Of a stretch of 13,884 nucleotides of DNA, positions 1 through 8,759 are shown in pieces. Numbering within the stretch: position 1 is the first letter of the stretch; the number at the start of each line of letters is the position of its first letter. The translations under genes and the position numbers were made by a program. A model generated the notes under the pieces. It worked only from the letters and a program-made list of their open reading frames with translations. It was not told the origin of the DNA and did no database searches. This stretch comes from Pseudonocardiales bacterium (GTDB lineage Bacteria; Actinomycetota; Actinomycetes; Mycobacteriales; Jatrophihabitantaceae), in contig JAODNL010000644.1 of assembly GCA_025465405.1 (NCBI GenBank), positions 1 to 13,884 of the forward strand, given 5' to 3'.

Positions 1-2
1 TC

Positions 3-2609
3 CATCCGGCGAGTGCGGGCATCCACGCGATCAATGCGGCCGCATTGATGGCAAGCCATATAGCGCTGAACTCCACTGCCAGCCTGTCGAGCGGTCTCGC
101 CATCGCGCCGGTCACCGTGCCGCCACAGCTCACGGTCCAGAAGCGGGTCTACTCCGTCGAGGTGAACGGCGCCGCGAAGAAGATTGAGTGGACCGCGGGC
201 CAGGCAGCTCCGATCGACGAGATCATCAGCACCGTCTACAACGCCCACAAGGTGGCGCAGATCCTCCCGGACGTCCTCATCAAGCCGACGACGGCGGGCG
301 ATGTCGCGATCGCCATCGCACACGCCTGGTACTACGAAACGGCGCTCGGACTTGCCGAGTGCTACCACGCGATGGGCAACTACAGCGAGGCCGAGACGTG
401 GTACCTGCGCGCGGCCTCATATCAATTCATCAACTCCGCGATCGAGGCGCCGTACGTCTGGAGTCGGCTTGCCCTGCTCTACCTCGACTGGGGCAACTCC
501 TGCTTCCGCGACGACGACGCGCAGAGTGCGCTGCCGATCTACGAGAAGGTGCTACTGGCCGATGGCACCGCACCGACCTCACAGCTGTACACGATCGCCG
601 GTCTGAAGACAGCGGCCGACGCGGCCCGGACGCTCATCGGTTCCCTCGCGAACCCGTCCGCGGTCGACGTGAACCCCGCGATCGCATCGCAGATCCTCGA
701 CGTGCAGGCCCAGCTGGCGAAGATCAGCGGCGGTCTGGACTTCTGGGGCCACTGGGCGCAGAACATTCCGATCTGGACGTTCGACTACCTTCAGTCGGTG
801 GCGGTGAACTTCTGCCAGCTCGCGGTCGGCGCCGAACGCGACGCCATGACGTTCTGGGAGAAGGCCGACAGCGGTCAGCTCACGCGGACTCAGCTGACCC
901 AGAACATCGGGCTGTCGCAGGCCGAACTCACCGCCGCCAATCAACAGGTGGCGGCCGCCGGCGCCGAGGCGAACGCGTATACGGCAGCCCGGGACGTTGC
1001 GCAGCTACGAGCACAGGATGCGCTCGCCAACGCGACTGAGTACCAAGGCAAGTCTGCGCAGTGGATCATGCACCAGGCCCTTCAGACGCAGCTCAGTGGA
1101 GGGGACGACGGGGATGCCGGCCAGCTGAACCAACTAGCCGACCAGATGATGAGCGGGTCGTACTCGCTGTCCGACAGCGGCGCGACGCTTGCCGGCGCGG
1201 AGTCCCTGACCGCCGCTCGGCTACAACGCGACTACGAGATCGACACGATGAAGCGTCAGGCGAATGAATTGCAGGCATCGGTCGTTCAGGCCCAGGCCGA
1301 GGTGAAGGCGGCGAACGCACGCACCGCCGCCGCGCAGGCCGGCGCGAATGCGGCTGCGGTGCGTGTCTCGCAGGCCCAGCAGTTGCTCGCCGCGTTCGAC
1401 CAGCAACGGTTCACACCCGATGTCTGGAACGCCCTCGGCAACCGCATGAACGCGCTGTCCGACCGCTACCTGTCGTGGGCGCTCGAGGTCGCCAAGCGAA
1501 TGCAGCGGGCGTACAACTTCGAGAACGACGTGGACATGCACGTCATCCGGGCCGACTACGCGGCGAGCGAGGTTCACGGGCTGCTGGCATCGGATGCGTT
1601 GATGGCCGACATCCAGTCCTTCGCCTACGACCTGGTGACCTCGACGGCGCCGAAGGCGCAACCGCTCAAGCAGACGATCTCTCTCGCGCAGCGGTATCCG
1701 TTCCTGTTCGAGACGCAGTTGCGCACCAGCGGGACGATCGACTTCCAGACCGATCTCGACGACTTCGACTCGGTGTACCCGGGAACCTATGCGGGACGCA
1801 TCGAGCATGTCGAGGTTGCTGTCGACGGCATCATCCCGGCTCGCGGAATCAGCGGATCGCTCACGAACACCGGCATCTCCCACTACCGCACCCCGTCATC
1901 GTCAGGCGGCGCTGTCAAGCACCGGGTGCAGAACCGCGAAACGCAGATTCTCTCCGACTTCGACGTCCGCGCCGATGCCCTCGTCGACAAGCAGGACCAG
2001 CGGCAGCTCGCCATCTTCGAAGGAGCCGGGCTGGCATCGACCTGGACGCTGGCGTTGCCGCCGGACGTGAACGAGCTCGACTTCAACAGTCTCGTCGATG
2101 TCCGGTTGACCTTCACCTACCGGGCCAAGTTCGACCCCGATCTGCGCACCTCGGTCCTGGCCGATCTTGCGACCCGTCCGAACCTGCATCACCGGGAGCG
2201 TCCGTTCCCGCTGCGGTGGGTCTTCGCCGATGCCTTCTTCGCCTTCTACGGCTCCGGAGTACTCGCCTTCTCGCTGGGCACAGGCGACTTCGCCATGACC
2301 GAGACCAAGCCGGTGCTGACCGATCTCAGTCTGGTTGTCGCGGCGACGCCACGCAGCAGGGTGGCGGGTATCAAGCTCAAGGTGACGGCACCGGGCGCCG
2401 CGCCGGTCGTTGTGACGACGGGCGGTGACGGCACTGTTCAAGCAACCGATCTCACGGCCGCGGTGACCGGCCAGTCCGCGATCGGCGGCTACCGGATCGA
2501 ACTCGACGCCTCCGACAACCCCGGCTGGGTGACGAACGGCGCCCTGGACCTCGGCGACATCGACAACATCGCCCTGGTGGTCGGATACTCCTTCACACCC
2601 CGCGGCTGA
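3..2609 (+). CDS. Tc toxin subunit A (TcA-like), C-terminal part, cut by left edge
   Basis: TcA subunits of ABC toxin complexes form a pentameric bell that binds cells and injects the toxin carried by TcB-TcC. The frame is open to the first base, and typical TcA proteins exceed 2000 residues, so these roughly 868 codons are most likely the C-terminal third; the TTG/ATG at 45/48 are probably internal. Visible in order: a helical TPR-like stretch (about 320-560), where GNSCFRDDDAQSALPIYEKV matches the helix before the TcA pore region; a long Ala/Gln-rich helix (870-1095); a polar tip (1095-1205); the returning helix (about 1210-1395) followed by FTPDVWNALGNRMNAL and YLSWALEVAKRMQRAYNFE, the TcA signature; then a beta-rich TcB-binding domain (about 1700-2606) with YPGTYAGRIEHVEVAVDG. 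The tip lacks the hydrophobic patch expected of a membrane-inserting end. The TcB-TcC gene follows 13 bases after the TGA, so the two are surely co-transcribed. The family call is firm; the target is unknown. Confidence 0.9.
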   Translation, partial: HPASAGIHAINAAALMASHIALNSTASLSSGLAIAPVTVPPQLTVQKRVYSVEVNGAAKKIEWTAGQAAPIDEIISTVYNAHKVAQILPDVLIKPTTAGDVAIAIAHAWYYETALGLAECYHAMGNYSEAETWYLRAASYQFINSAIEAPYVWSRLALLYLDWGNSCFRDDDAQSALPIYEKVLLADGTAPTSQLYTIAGLKTAADAARTLIGSLANPSAVDVNPAIASQILDVQAQLAKISGGLDFWGHWAQNIPIWTFDYLQSVAVNFCQLAVGAERDAMTFWEKADSGQLTRTQLTQNIGLSQAELTAANQQVAAAGAEANAYTAARDVAQLRAQDALANATEYQGKSAQWIMHQALQTQLSGGDDGDAGQLNQLADQMMSGSYSLSDSGATLAGAESLTAARLQRDYEIDTMKRQANELQASVVQAQAEVKAANARTAAAQAGANAAAVRVSQAQQLLAAFDQQRFTPDVWNALGNRMNALSDRYLSWALEVAKRMQRAYNFENDVDMHVIRADYAASEVHGLLASDALMADIQSFAYDLVTSTAPKAQPLKQTISLAQRYPFLFETQLRTSGTIDFQTDLDDFDSVYPGTYAGRIEHVEVAVDGIIPARGISGSLTNTGISHYRTPSSSGGAVKHRVQNRETQILSDFDVRADALVDKQDQRQLAIFEGAGLASTWTLALPPDVNELDFNSLVDVRLTFTYRAKFDPDLRTSVLADLATRPNLHHRERPFPLRWVFADAFFAFYGSGVLAFSLGTGDFAMTETKPVLTDLSLVVAATPRSRVAGIKLKVTAPGAAPVVVTTGGDGTVQATDLTAAVTGQSAIGGYRIELDASDNPGWVTNGALDLGDIDNIALVVGYSFTPRG

Positions 2610-2622
2610 GGGCGACGAACCC

Positions 2623-5600
2623 ATGGGCCTGGACATCGGCTTCGCGAGCCAGACGCCCTCGCTGCCGGGTGGCGGTAGCGTGGGCGGGCTCGGCGAGACG
2701 TTCGCACCGGACCTGTCCACGGGCACCGGAACCCTCGCGGTACCGCTGGATCTGCCGAACGGACCGAACGACTCGAGCCCGAAACTGGCGCTGCGATACG
2801 ACTCGGGGACGCCCAATGGGCCGTTCGGGCTCGGCTGGACGATCTCCTTACCGCGCCTCATCCGCAGCACCACCATTGGCCGGCCGCGCTATGACGACGC
2901 CGACACGCTCGTCCTCGACGGATCAGGTCCACTCGTCCGCCTGCCCGACGGGAGCCTCCGGCCGCAGGTCGAGACAGGTGATTGGTACATCACCGCGGAC
3001 GGCGCGGGATATGTCGCCACCGATCGAGCCGGGACGCGGTTCCACCTCGGCACGACGACCGATTCCCGCGTCGTCGGCGTCGGCGGCGGCACCTGGGCGT
3101 GGCTGCTGCACGCGATCGAGGACAACCTCGGCGAGTTCACGACCTTCACGTGGCGCGTCGCCGACACCCAGCGCTACCTCGACACGGTCGCATGGGGGCC
3201 GTTCGAGCTTCGCCTCGGTTACGAGCCCAGACCGGACGTGCTGCGCTGGGGCCGTGGCGGTTTCATGATGCGCACCGGGGAGCGCTGCTCCTCGATCGAA
3301 CTTCACATCCCGGCCCAGGCGATGTCAGTCCTGCGGCGATGGGACCTGCGCTATCAAAGCTCGCCGTTGAGCGGCGCATCGCTGCTCTCCTCGATCGGAT
3401 TGACCGGCTTCGCCGCGGACGGCAGCAGCCTGGCCGCCCCCGCCCTGACGCTCGGCTACACGAACCCGGGGGCACCGACGGTACGGCGCATCGACCCGGA
3501 GGACGATCGTTCGGCGCCGCCGTCGCTGACCGACAACGCTCGGGTCGAACTGATCGACTGGACCGGCAACGGCACCGCAGATGTCGTCGAGTTCGCCGCG
3601 GGCGGAGCAGCGCGGGTGTGGCCCAACCACGCCGGACGGTGGGGCCGGCCGCAGTCGGTCGGGGTGATTGCTGCGCTTGCCGGGCAGCAATCGAGGTGCG
3701 GGCTGATCGACGTCGATGGTGACGGCCTGGCCGACATCGTGCGGGCCGATCTGCCGCTGACCCGGTACCAGCCGCGAACGGCGACCGGGCTCGCGAGCCC
3801 TGTCGCGCTGGCGCAGGCGCCCGCAGCTGCGCCCGGTTCATCGAACGTCCGGCTCGCCGACTTCGACGGTGACGGTCGCGTCGACCTGCTGTGGTCCACC
3901 CGGCGCGCGCTGCTGCTTGCGCACCGGTCCGAGGACGGCGGCTGGCTCGGGGTTCCGGACGTCGTCGAGTCGACGGCGTCCGGACCTCCCACTGACCTCA
4001 CCGATCCCCGCACATTCTGCGCGGACATGACCGGCGACGGCACCCCGGATGTCGTGCGGGTCGACGGTTCGGGCGTGACCTACTGGCCGTACCTGGGCAA
4101 TGGAATCTTCGGCGAACGCGTCGTCATGGCGAACCCGCCGCAGCTTCCCTTCGACTGCGACCCGTCGAGCGTGCTCGTCGTCGATGTCGACGGCGACGGC
4201 TGCGCCGACGTCCTACACCTCGATCGCGGCACCCTGACGTGGTGGCCCAACCGCACCGGGTGTGCATTCGAGCAGCCGCGGGGAGTCGAACACCTGCCGA
4301 CCGGTGCGATGAGGTCGATCCGGGTCGCAGACCTGCTGGGCAAGGGCACCCCGTCGCTCTGCTGGACGGCGACGATGGCCTCCGGTCGAGGACGCTGGTT
4401 CGCACTCGACCTGATCGGGTCGCAGCCCCCGTCGCTCCTCTCGATGATCGACAACGGCTCCGGCAGGACGACGGCGATCACGTGGTCGACTTCAGCGCTC
4501 GAGGCCGAGCGCGACCGCGCTGCCGGAACACCGTGGGCGACGCGCCTGCCGATCGTGCTTCCGGTCGTCTCATCAGTGTCCGTCGTAGACGCGACGACCG
4601 GCCCGGTCAGCGTGACCACTTACGCCTATCACGAGGGCCGCTATGACGGCGCGCTGCGCGAGATCTGCGGGTTCGGGCGGGTAACCAGTGAGGACCTCGG
4701 CGACGCCAGTGTCGCCACGCTCGTCACGACAAGGTGGTTCAGCGTCGGACTGCTCGAAGACGGCGGGGAACCGCAGCTCGACGACGAGCGGGTACGCGCC
4801 CGTTCGATCCGTGGGCGGTTGACCCGCCAGGATCGGGCGACCGTCGACGGGTACCTCTTCGATCGGTTCGAACAGCAGTGGCGCGTCGACGACGGACCCA
4901 CCGGGTCGACCATCACGCCTCGACTCGTGAGCTCGACCAAGTCCGTGTGCGAGGGCCAGTCCACTCCGGTCAGCACGATCCATACCGAACAACTCGCGTG
5001 GGATGCCGACGGCAACGTCGTGCAGGCGCGCGAGCGCGGCTTCGAGGGCTCCGCGGCGACCCCGACCCACGAGCTGCTCACAGACAGTGAATTCGCCCAC
5101 GACCCGGCCGGACGGTTCCGACAGCGTCTCTCGCGGGTCACCCAGCGCGACGGCTCCGGAGCCATCCTGTCCGACCTGCGGACCTGCTACGACGGATTAC
5201 CCGAAGGACAGGTGGGCGCAGCCGGACTGGTGACCGAACGCGCCGCGCTTGCACTCACCGATGCGCAGGCGGCCGCGATCTATGGCGCCGATCTCCCGGA
5301 CTTCGCGGCCGTGGCATATGTGCGGCGGCCCGGCACGGCCGGATGGTGGGTCGAGCTCGGTCGCTACGAACGGACCCTCGACGCGAGCGGCCTGCACGGC
5401 CGGGTCGTCGGGCCTCTGGGCGGGGCGACCACGCTGGAGTTCGATCCATCCGGCTGTTATCCGGTCCGCGTCGTCGATGCCGTCGGCAACGAGCTGCACG
5501 CGGAGTTCGACCTGCGCAGCTACCAGGCAACAGCAGTGATCGACCCGTCCGGTGAGCGCAGCGAGGCGTCCTTCGACGCCCTGGCGCGCCTGCAATATGT

Positions 5601-8538
5601 GGTGGAACCCGGCGACTCGGCAGCCGAGCCGACGCGAACGATGGCCTACGACACCAGCGCGCTGCCAGTGGTGGTGACCGCGACGCTGGCCACCAAGGCG
5701 GGCTCGGCGCGACGCGTCGAACGGCAGTTCGCCGACGGTGCCGGGCGGATCGTCGAGCAGCGGATCACCGACGACGCCGGTGAGATCGTCACGGCCAGCA
5801 CGATGTACGGACTTCGCGGGGTGCCAGTTCGCTCGTACCTCCCGTTCCGCGCAACCGGCCCGGCGTACGGCGCGCCTGCTGACACGGCACCGCACACATC
5901 GCTCACCTACGACGCACTCGGGCGGGTGCTCACCACCATCCGGCCCGACGGCGCGATCGCATCCGTGCGGTACCTGCCCGGCGCCGTCGAGGAGCGCGAC
6001 GCCGAGCAGAACCGCACCGATGCGGGCGCGACGCACGATTCCGGGTTCACCCGGCGCCATTTCGACGCAGCCGGCAAGGTCGTGCGGGTCGAGCAAGGAG
6101 TCGGCGGAACGACCGTCACGACGACGGACCGCTACGACATCAAGGGCGAACTCGCCGAGCACGTCGACGCAGCAGGTGGCACCACGACGTTCGACCGCGA
6201 CCTGCTCGGGCGATCGATTCGGGTCGTCCGCCCGGAGTCGACGCAGATCCTCGTAGTGGACCCGACGGGCAACGTCATCGAGACGCGCACCGGCGGCGCA
6301 CTGGTGTTTCGGTCCTACGACCGTGCGAGCCGTCCAGTGGCGGTACGGCACGGCTCGGCCCAGTCAGCTCCGGTTGCCGAGTTCACCTACCACGACTCGG
6401 GCGCCCCGGCTCCCGCCGATGCCGGCACGCACACGAACGGCGGCCGGCTGGTGCGGGTCGACGACGAAGGCGGCGTCACCATCCTGGACTACGACGAGCG
6501 TGGGCGGATTGCACGCAAACACATGCAGCCGGTCGGCGCACCTGCGGTCGTCCTCGAGCTCGCGCATCGCTCCGACCAGCTGGTCGACCGGATCACCTGC
6601 CCGGGCGGCCGGGTGATCAGCTACGGGTACAACGCGGCCGGCGGGCTGGCGTCGATCAGTGGCGTCATCGACTCGATCGAGTACGACCTTGCCGGACGGC
6701 GTACCCGCGTCGTTCACGCCAACGGAACCGAGGAAGTCGACGACCACGATCCGTTGACGGGTTGGCGGGTCTCGTCGAGGCTGACCGGGGCCGGTGGCCC
6801 GCTGCGCCAGGCGGGATACACGCATGACCTCGTCGGGAACGTCACCTCGCTGTCGAGCCCCGATCCAGCGATCGCATGGGACTACCGCTACGACGATGCC
6901 TACCGGCTGGTGTCGGCGACCTCCGCCGCGGGCACGATCGACTACGCCTACGACGAGGCGTTCAATCTGATCTCGAACAGCAGCCTCGGCGCTTACGGGT
7001 ACGGGGCCGCGGGCGCACCAGCGAGCTGCCTGACCAGCGTGGGCACTGATGCCTTCACCTACGACGACCGCGGACACATCGCCTCCGCACCCTGGGGCAC
7101 ACACACTGCGGACGCCGAAGGTCGGCTGCGCACGATCGCCCTGTCAGGTGGCGGGTCCGAAGCCATGACCTATGGCGTGGGTGGCGCGCTCGTGCGGCGG
7201 ATCACGTCATCGGCGACTGCAGTGACCCGCGACGTGATCAGTCCCGACCGTCTCATCCGGATCGAGGACGGTCAGATCACGCTGCAGATCAGTGACGGCA
7301 ACCGGATCGTCGCCCGCGAGCAGGCGGGCGTGGTGAGCTGGCTGCACTACGACCATCTCGGCTCACTCGTGCTCATGACCGATGCCGCCGGCGGGGAGAT
7401 CCTGCGTCTCACCTACGACCCGTACGGACAGGTGCTCACCCACAACGGCACTTCGGTGGTACCGCAAGGATTCGGGACGGGCGAGGACGTCGGGCACGGT
7501 CTTGTCCTGCTCGGGGCGCGCTGGTACTCGCCGCGCGTCGGCCGCTTCCTCTCCCCGGACCCGATGGTCGGCGACGTCGACGACCAGGCAGCGTGGAACG
7601 CGTACGCGTATTGCCGATGCAACCCGACGAGCTACGTCGACCCGTCCGGTCGCAACTTCTGGAAGATCTTCGCCGCGGTCATCGCGACGATAGCCATCAT
7701 CGCCGTCGCAGTCATCGTCACCGTGTGCACCTTCGGTGCCGCCGGCCCGGGCGCCGTTGCGCTGGCGGTTGGCGGGGTGAGCGTCACCTGGGGCGCGGTG
7801 TTCGCCGCGACCGTCATCGGGATCGTGGCCGGCGGCGTCATCGGCGGGATCGCCGCGGCCCGCGCCGGAGGCGACGCGGGCGACATCTTCCTCGGCGTCG
7901 TCGTCGGCGGCGCGGTCGGCGGCTGGGCGGCGTTCGGCGCCGCGTTCGCCGGTGTCGCCGTGGCGGGTGCGCTCGGCCTGACCGGTGGCACGGTCGCGTG
8001 CGGTGCCGTGGTCGGCGGTGTCGCCGGAACGATCAACGGCGCGGCGATGGGCTTCGCCTCGGGATTCGCGGGAGGCAAGAACAACGGCCTCAAGGACATC
8101 ATGCTCAAGGTGCTCGTCGGTGCCGTCGTGGGTCTGGCTCTCGGCGCCGCACTCGGTGCGCTGAGCGGTGTGATCGCGCCCAAGGACGGCATCGGCAATG
8201 CGGTGAACAAGGCTCTGCAACCAGATGCGCCGGCCCCAGGTGCGGGGGGGCCGGGAATTCCGTCCGGCGGTTCACTTACCGGGCCGCCGAGCCCGATCAA
8301 CAATCTCCCGGATGCCGCGATCAAGGTCGGGACGGGCGTGGGCACGAGGATCGGCGGCGCGGTTGCGCCTTACGTCGCCGCGGCGGTGGCGCCGGCGGCC
8401 GGCAATGCATTTGTCTTCTCAATTCTCGTGGACGGTGGATCGGCCGCACTGTCCGAGGAATTCGACGATCTGCAGAAGTACTTGCAAACCCATAGCGTTA
8501 ATCTCGGCCCGTTCGACTTCATCAAGTCCGACTTCTAG
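2623..8538 (+). CDS. TcB-TcC fusion: SpvB/FG-GAP/TcdB-middle/RHS cocoon with hydrophobic C-terminal tail
   Basis: In known Tc toxins TcB and TcC form a hollow RHS cocoon holding the cleaved C-terminal effector, and a TcB beta-propeller docks on TcA. Here both are in one 1971-residue chain. Residues about 10-300 are SpvB-like (FGLGWTISLPRLIR). Five FG-GAP/VCBS-type repeats follow at about 312, 363, 413, 468 and 521 (DxDGDGxxD pattern, the first and fourth diverged). TcdB middle domains lie at about 600-760 (IDNGSGRTTAITW, YHEGRYDGALREICGFGRV). RHS YD-repeats run from about 1096 to 1580, then the core (YDHLGS at 1576, GRFLSPDP with D1646) ends in P1668-TSYV-DPSG (D1673), the autoprotease motif; R follows DPSG where RHS proteins often have Leu. 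Residues 1679-1852 are Gly/Ala-rich and hydrophobic, 1861-1900 a Pro/Gly linker, 1901-1971 a tail with no recognised domain. The body is shorter than separate TcB plus TcC (about 2100 residues, recalled). ATG start; a TGAGGG over the upstream stop may be the ribosome site. Confidence 0.93.
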   Translation: MGLDIGFASQTPSLPGGGSVGGLGETFAPDLSTGTGTLAVPLDLPNGPNDSSPKLALRYDSGTPNGPFGLGWTISLPRLIRSTTIGRPRYDDADTLVLDGSGPLVRLPDGSLRPQVETGDWYITADGAGYVATDRAGTRFHLGTTTDSRVVGVGGGTWAWLLHAIEDNLGEFTTFTWRVADTQRYLDTVAWGPFELRLGYEPRPDVLRWGRGGFMMRTGERCSSIELHIPAQAMSVLRRWDLRYQSSPLSGASLLSSIGLTGFAADGSSLAAPALTLGYTNPGAPTVRRIDPEDDRSAPPSLTDNARVELIDWTGNGTADVVEFAAGGAARVWPNHAGRWGRPQSVGVIAALAGQQSRCGLIDVDGDGLADIVRADLPLTRYQPRTATGLASPVALAQAPAAAPGSSNVRLADFDGDGRVDLLWSTRRALLLAHRSEDGGWLGVPDVVESTASGPPTDLTDPRTFCADMTGDGTPDVVRVDGSGVTYWPYLGNGIFGERVVMANPPQLPFDCDPSSVLVVDVDGDGCADVLHLDRGTLTWWPNRTGCAFEQPRGVEHLPTGAMRSIRVADLLGKGTPSLCWTATMASGRGRWFALDLIGSQPPSLLSMIDNGSGRTTAITWSTSALEAERDRAAGTPWATRLPIVLPVVSSVSVVDATTGPVSVTTYAYHEGRYDGALREICGFGRVTSEDLGDASVATLVTTRWFSVGLLEDGGEPQLDDERVRARSIRGRLTRQDRATVDGYLFDRFEQQWRVDDGPTGSTITPRLVSSTKSVCEGQSTPVSTIHTEQLAWDADGNVVQARERGFEGSAATPTHELLTDSEFAHDPAGRFRQRLSRVTQRDGSGAILSDLRTCYDGLPEGQVGAAGLVTERAALALTDAQAAAIYGADLPDFAAVAYVRRPGTAGWWVELGRYERTLDASGLHGRVVGPLGGATTLEFDPSGCYPVRVVDAVGNELHAEFDLRSYQATAVIDPSGERSEASFDALARLQYVVEPGDSAAEPTRTMAYDTSALPVVVTATLATKAGSARRVERQFADGAGRIVEQRITDDAGEIVTASTMYGLRGVPVRSYLPFRATGPAYGAPADTAPHTSLTYDALGRVLTTIRPDGAIASVRYLPGAVEERDAEQNRTDAGATHDSGFTRRHFDAAGKVVRVEQGVGGTTVTTTDRYDIKGELAEHVDAAGGTTTFDRDLLGRSIRVVRPESTQILVVDPTGNVIETRTGGALVFRSYDRASRPVAVRHGSAQSAPVAEFTYHDSGAPAPADAGTHTNGGRLVRVDDEGGVTILDYDERGRIARKHMQPVGAPAVVLELAHRSDQLVDRITCPGGRVISYGYNAAGGLASISGVIDSIEYDLAGRRTRVVHANGTEEVDDHDPLTGWRVSSRLTGAGGPLRQAGYTHDLVGNVTSLSSPDPAIAWDYRYDDAYRLVSATSAAGTIDYAYDEAFNLISNSSLGAYGYGAAGAPASCLTSVGTDAFTYDDRGHIASAPWGTHTADAEGRLRTIALSGGGSEAMTYGVGGALVRRITSSATAVTRDVISPDRLIRIEDGQITLQISDGNRIVAREQAGVVSWLHYDHLGSLVLMTDAAGGEILRLTYDPYGQVLTHNGTSVVPQGFGTGEDVGHGLVLLGARWYSPRVGRFLSPDPMVGDVDDQAAWNAYAYCRCNPTSYVDPSGRNFWKIFAAVIATIAIIAVAVIVTVCTFGAAGPGAVALAVGGVSVTWGAVFAATVIGIVAGGVIGGIAAARAGGDAGDIFLGVVVGGAVGGWAAFGAAFAGVAVAGALGLTGGTVACGAVVGGVAGTINGAAMGFASGFAGGKNNGLKDIMLKVLVGAVVGLALGAALGALSGVIAPKDGIGNAVNKALQPDAPAPGAGGPGIPSGGSLTGPPSPINNLPDAAIKVGTGVGTRIGGAVAPYVAAAVAPAAGNAFVFSILVDGGSAALSEEFDDLQKYLQTHSVNLGPFDFIKSDF

Positions 8539-8759
8539 TTCCGGGTCCGACGAGCTGCTCTCCCTTGCCAGGCGGTCGCTCTAACTACCGATGGGATCGG
8601 ATTGCAGAATGCTGCGACCATCACTGATACGGTCACCGGTCCATCAGCGCTCACTTCAATCATGTGAACCAGGGTGTCGACGCCCGCATCGGCGCCGGCG
8701 CCGTGCAGTCGAAGGTGCCGCGCGCGTTGCCCGTTACCTGACGCAGGATGGCGTCGCTA
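8539..8759. other. Spacer between convergent genes, possible decayed coding sequence
   Basis: No intact gene is supported. The 3' neighbours converge here. The TcB-TcC frame continues open past its TAG for 42 codons, to a TGA at 8665. A different frame (8628-8741) reads 37 codons with strongly G/C third positions, including FNHVNQGVDARIGAGAVQSK. A third frame (about 8703-8780) reads AVEGAARVARYLTQDG before running into the opposing gene. Such frame-hopping with coding-like composition suggests a broken gene or an old effector tail, but every piece is short. A perfect 12-base palindrome GGCGCCGGCGCC lies at 8691-8702; no U-tract follows, so I do not call it a terminator. An ATG at 8591 opens a 71-codon Arg-rich frame that I do not believe is a gene. 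Confidence 0.35.

Noticed and set aside
7363..8345. Minus-strand open frames opposite the hydrophobic TcC tail
   Set aside because: They are mirror images of the Gly/Ala codons on the plus strand and read as Pro/Ala/Thr or Asp/Arg repeats.
8691..8702. Palindrome GGCGCCGGCGCC as a transcription terminator
   Set aside because: No loop and no following T-tract in either direction; short palindromes of G and C are common at this base composition.
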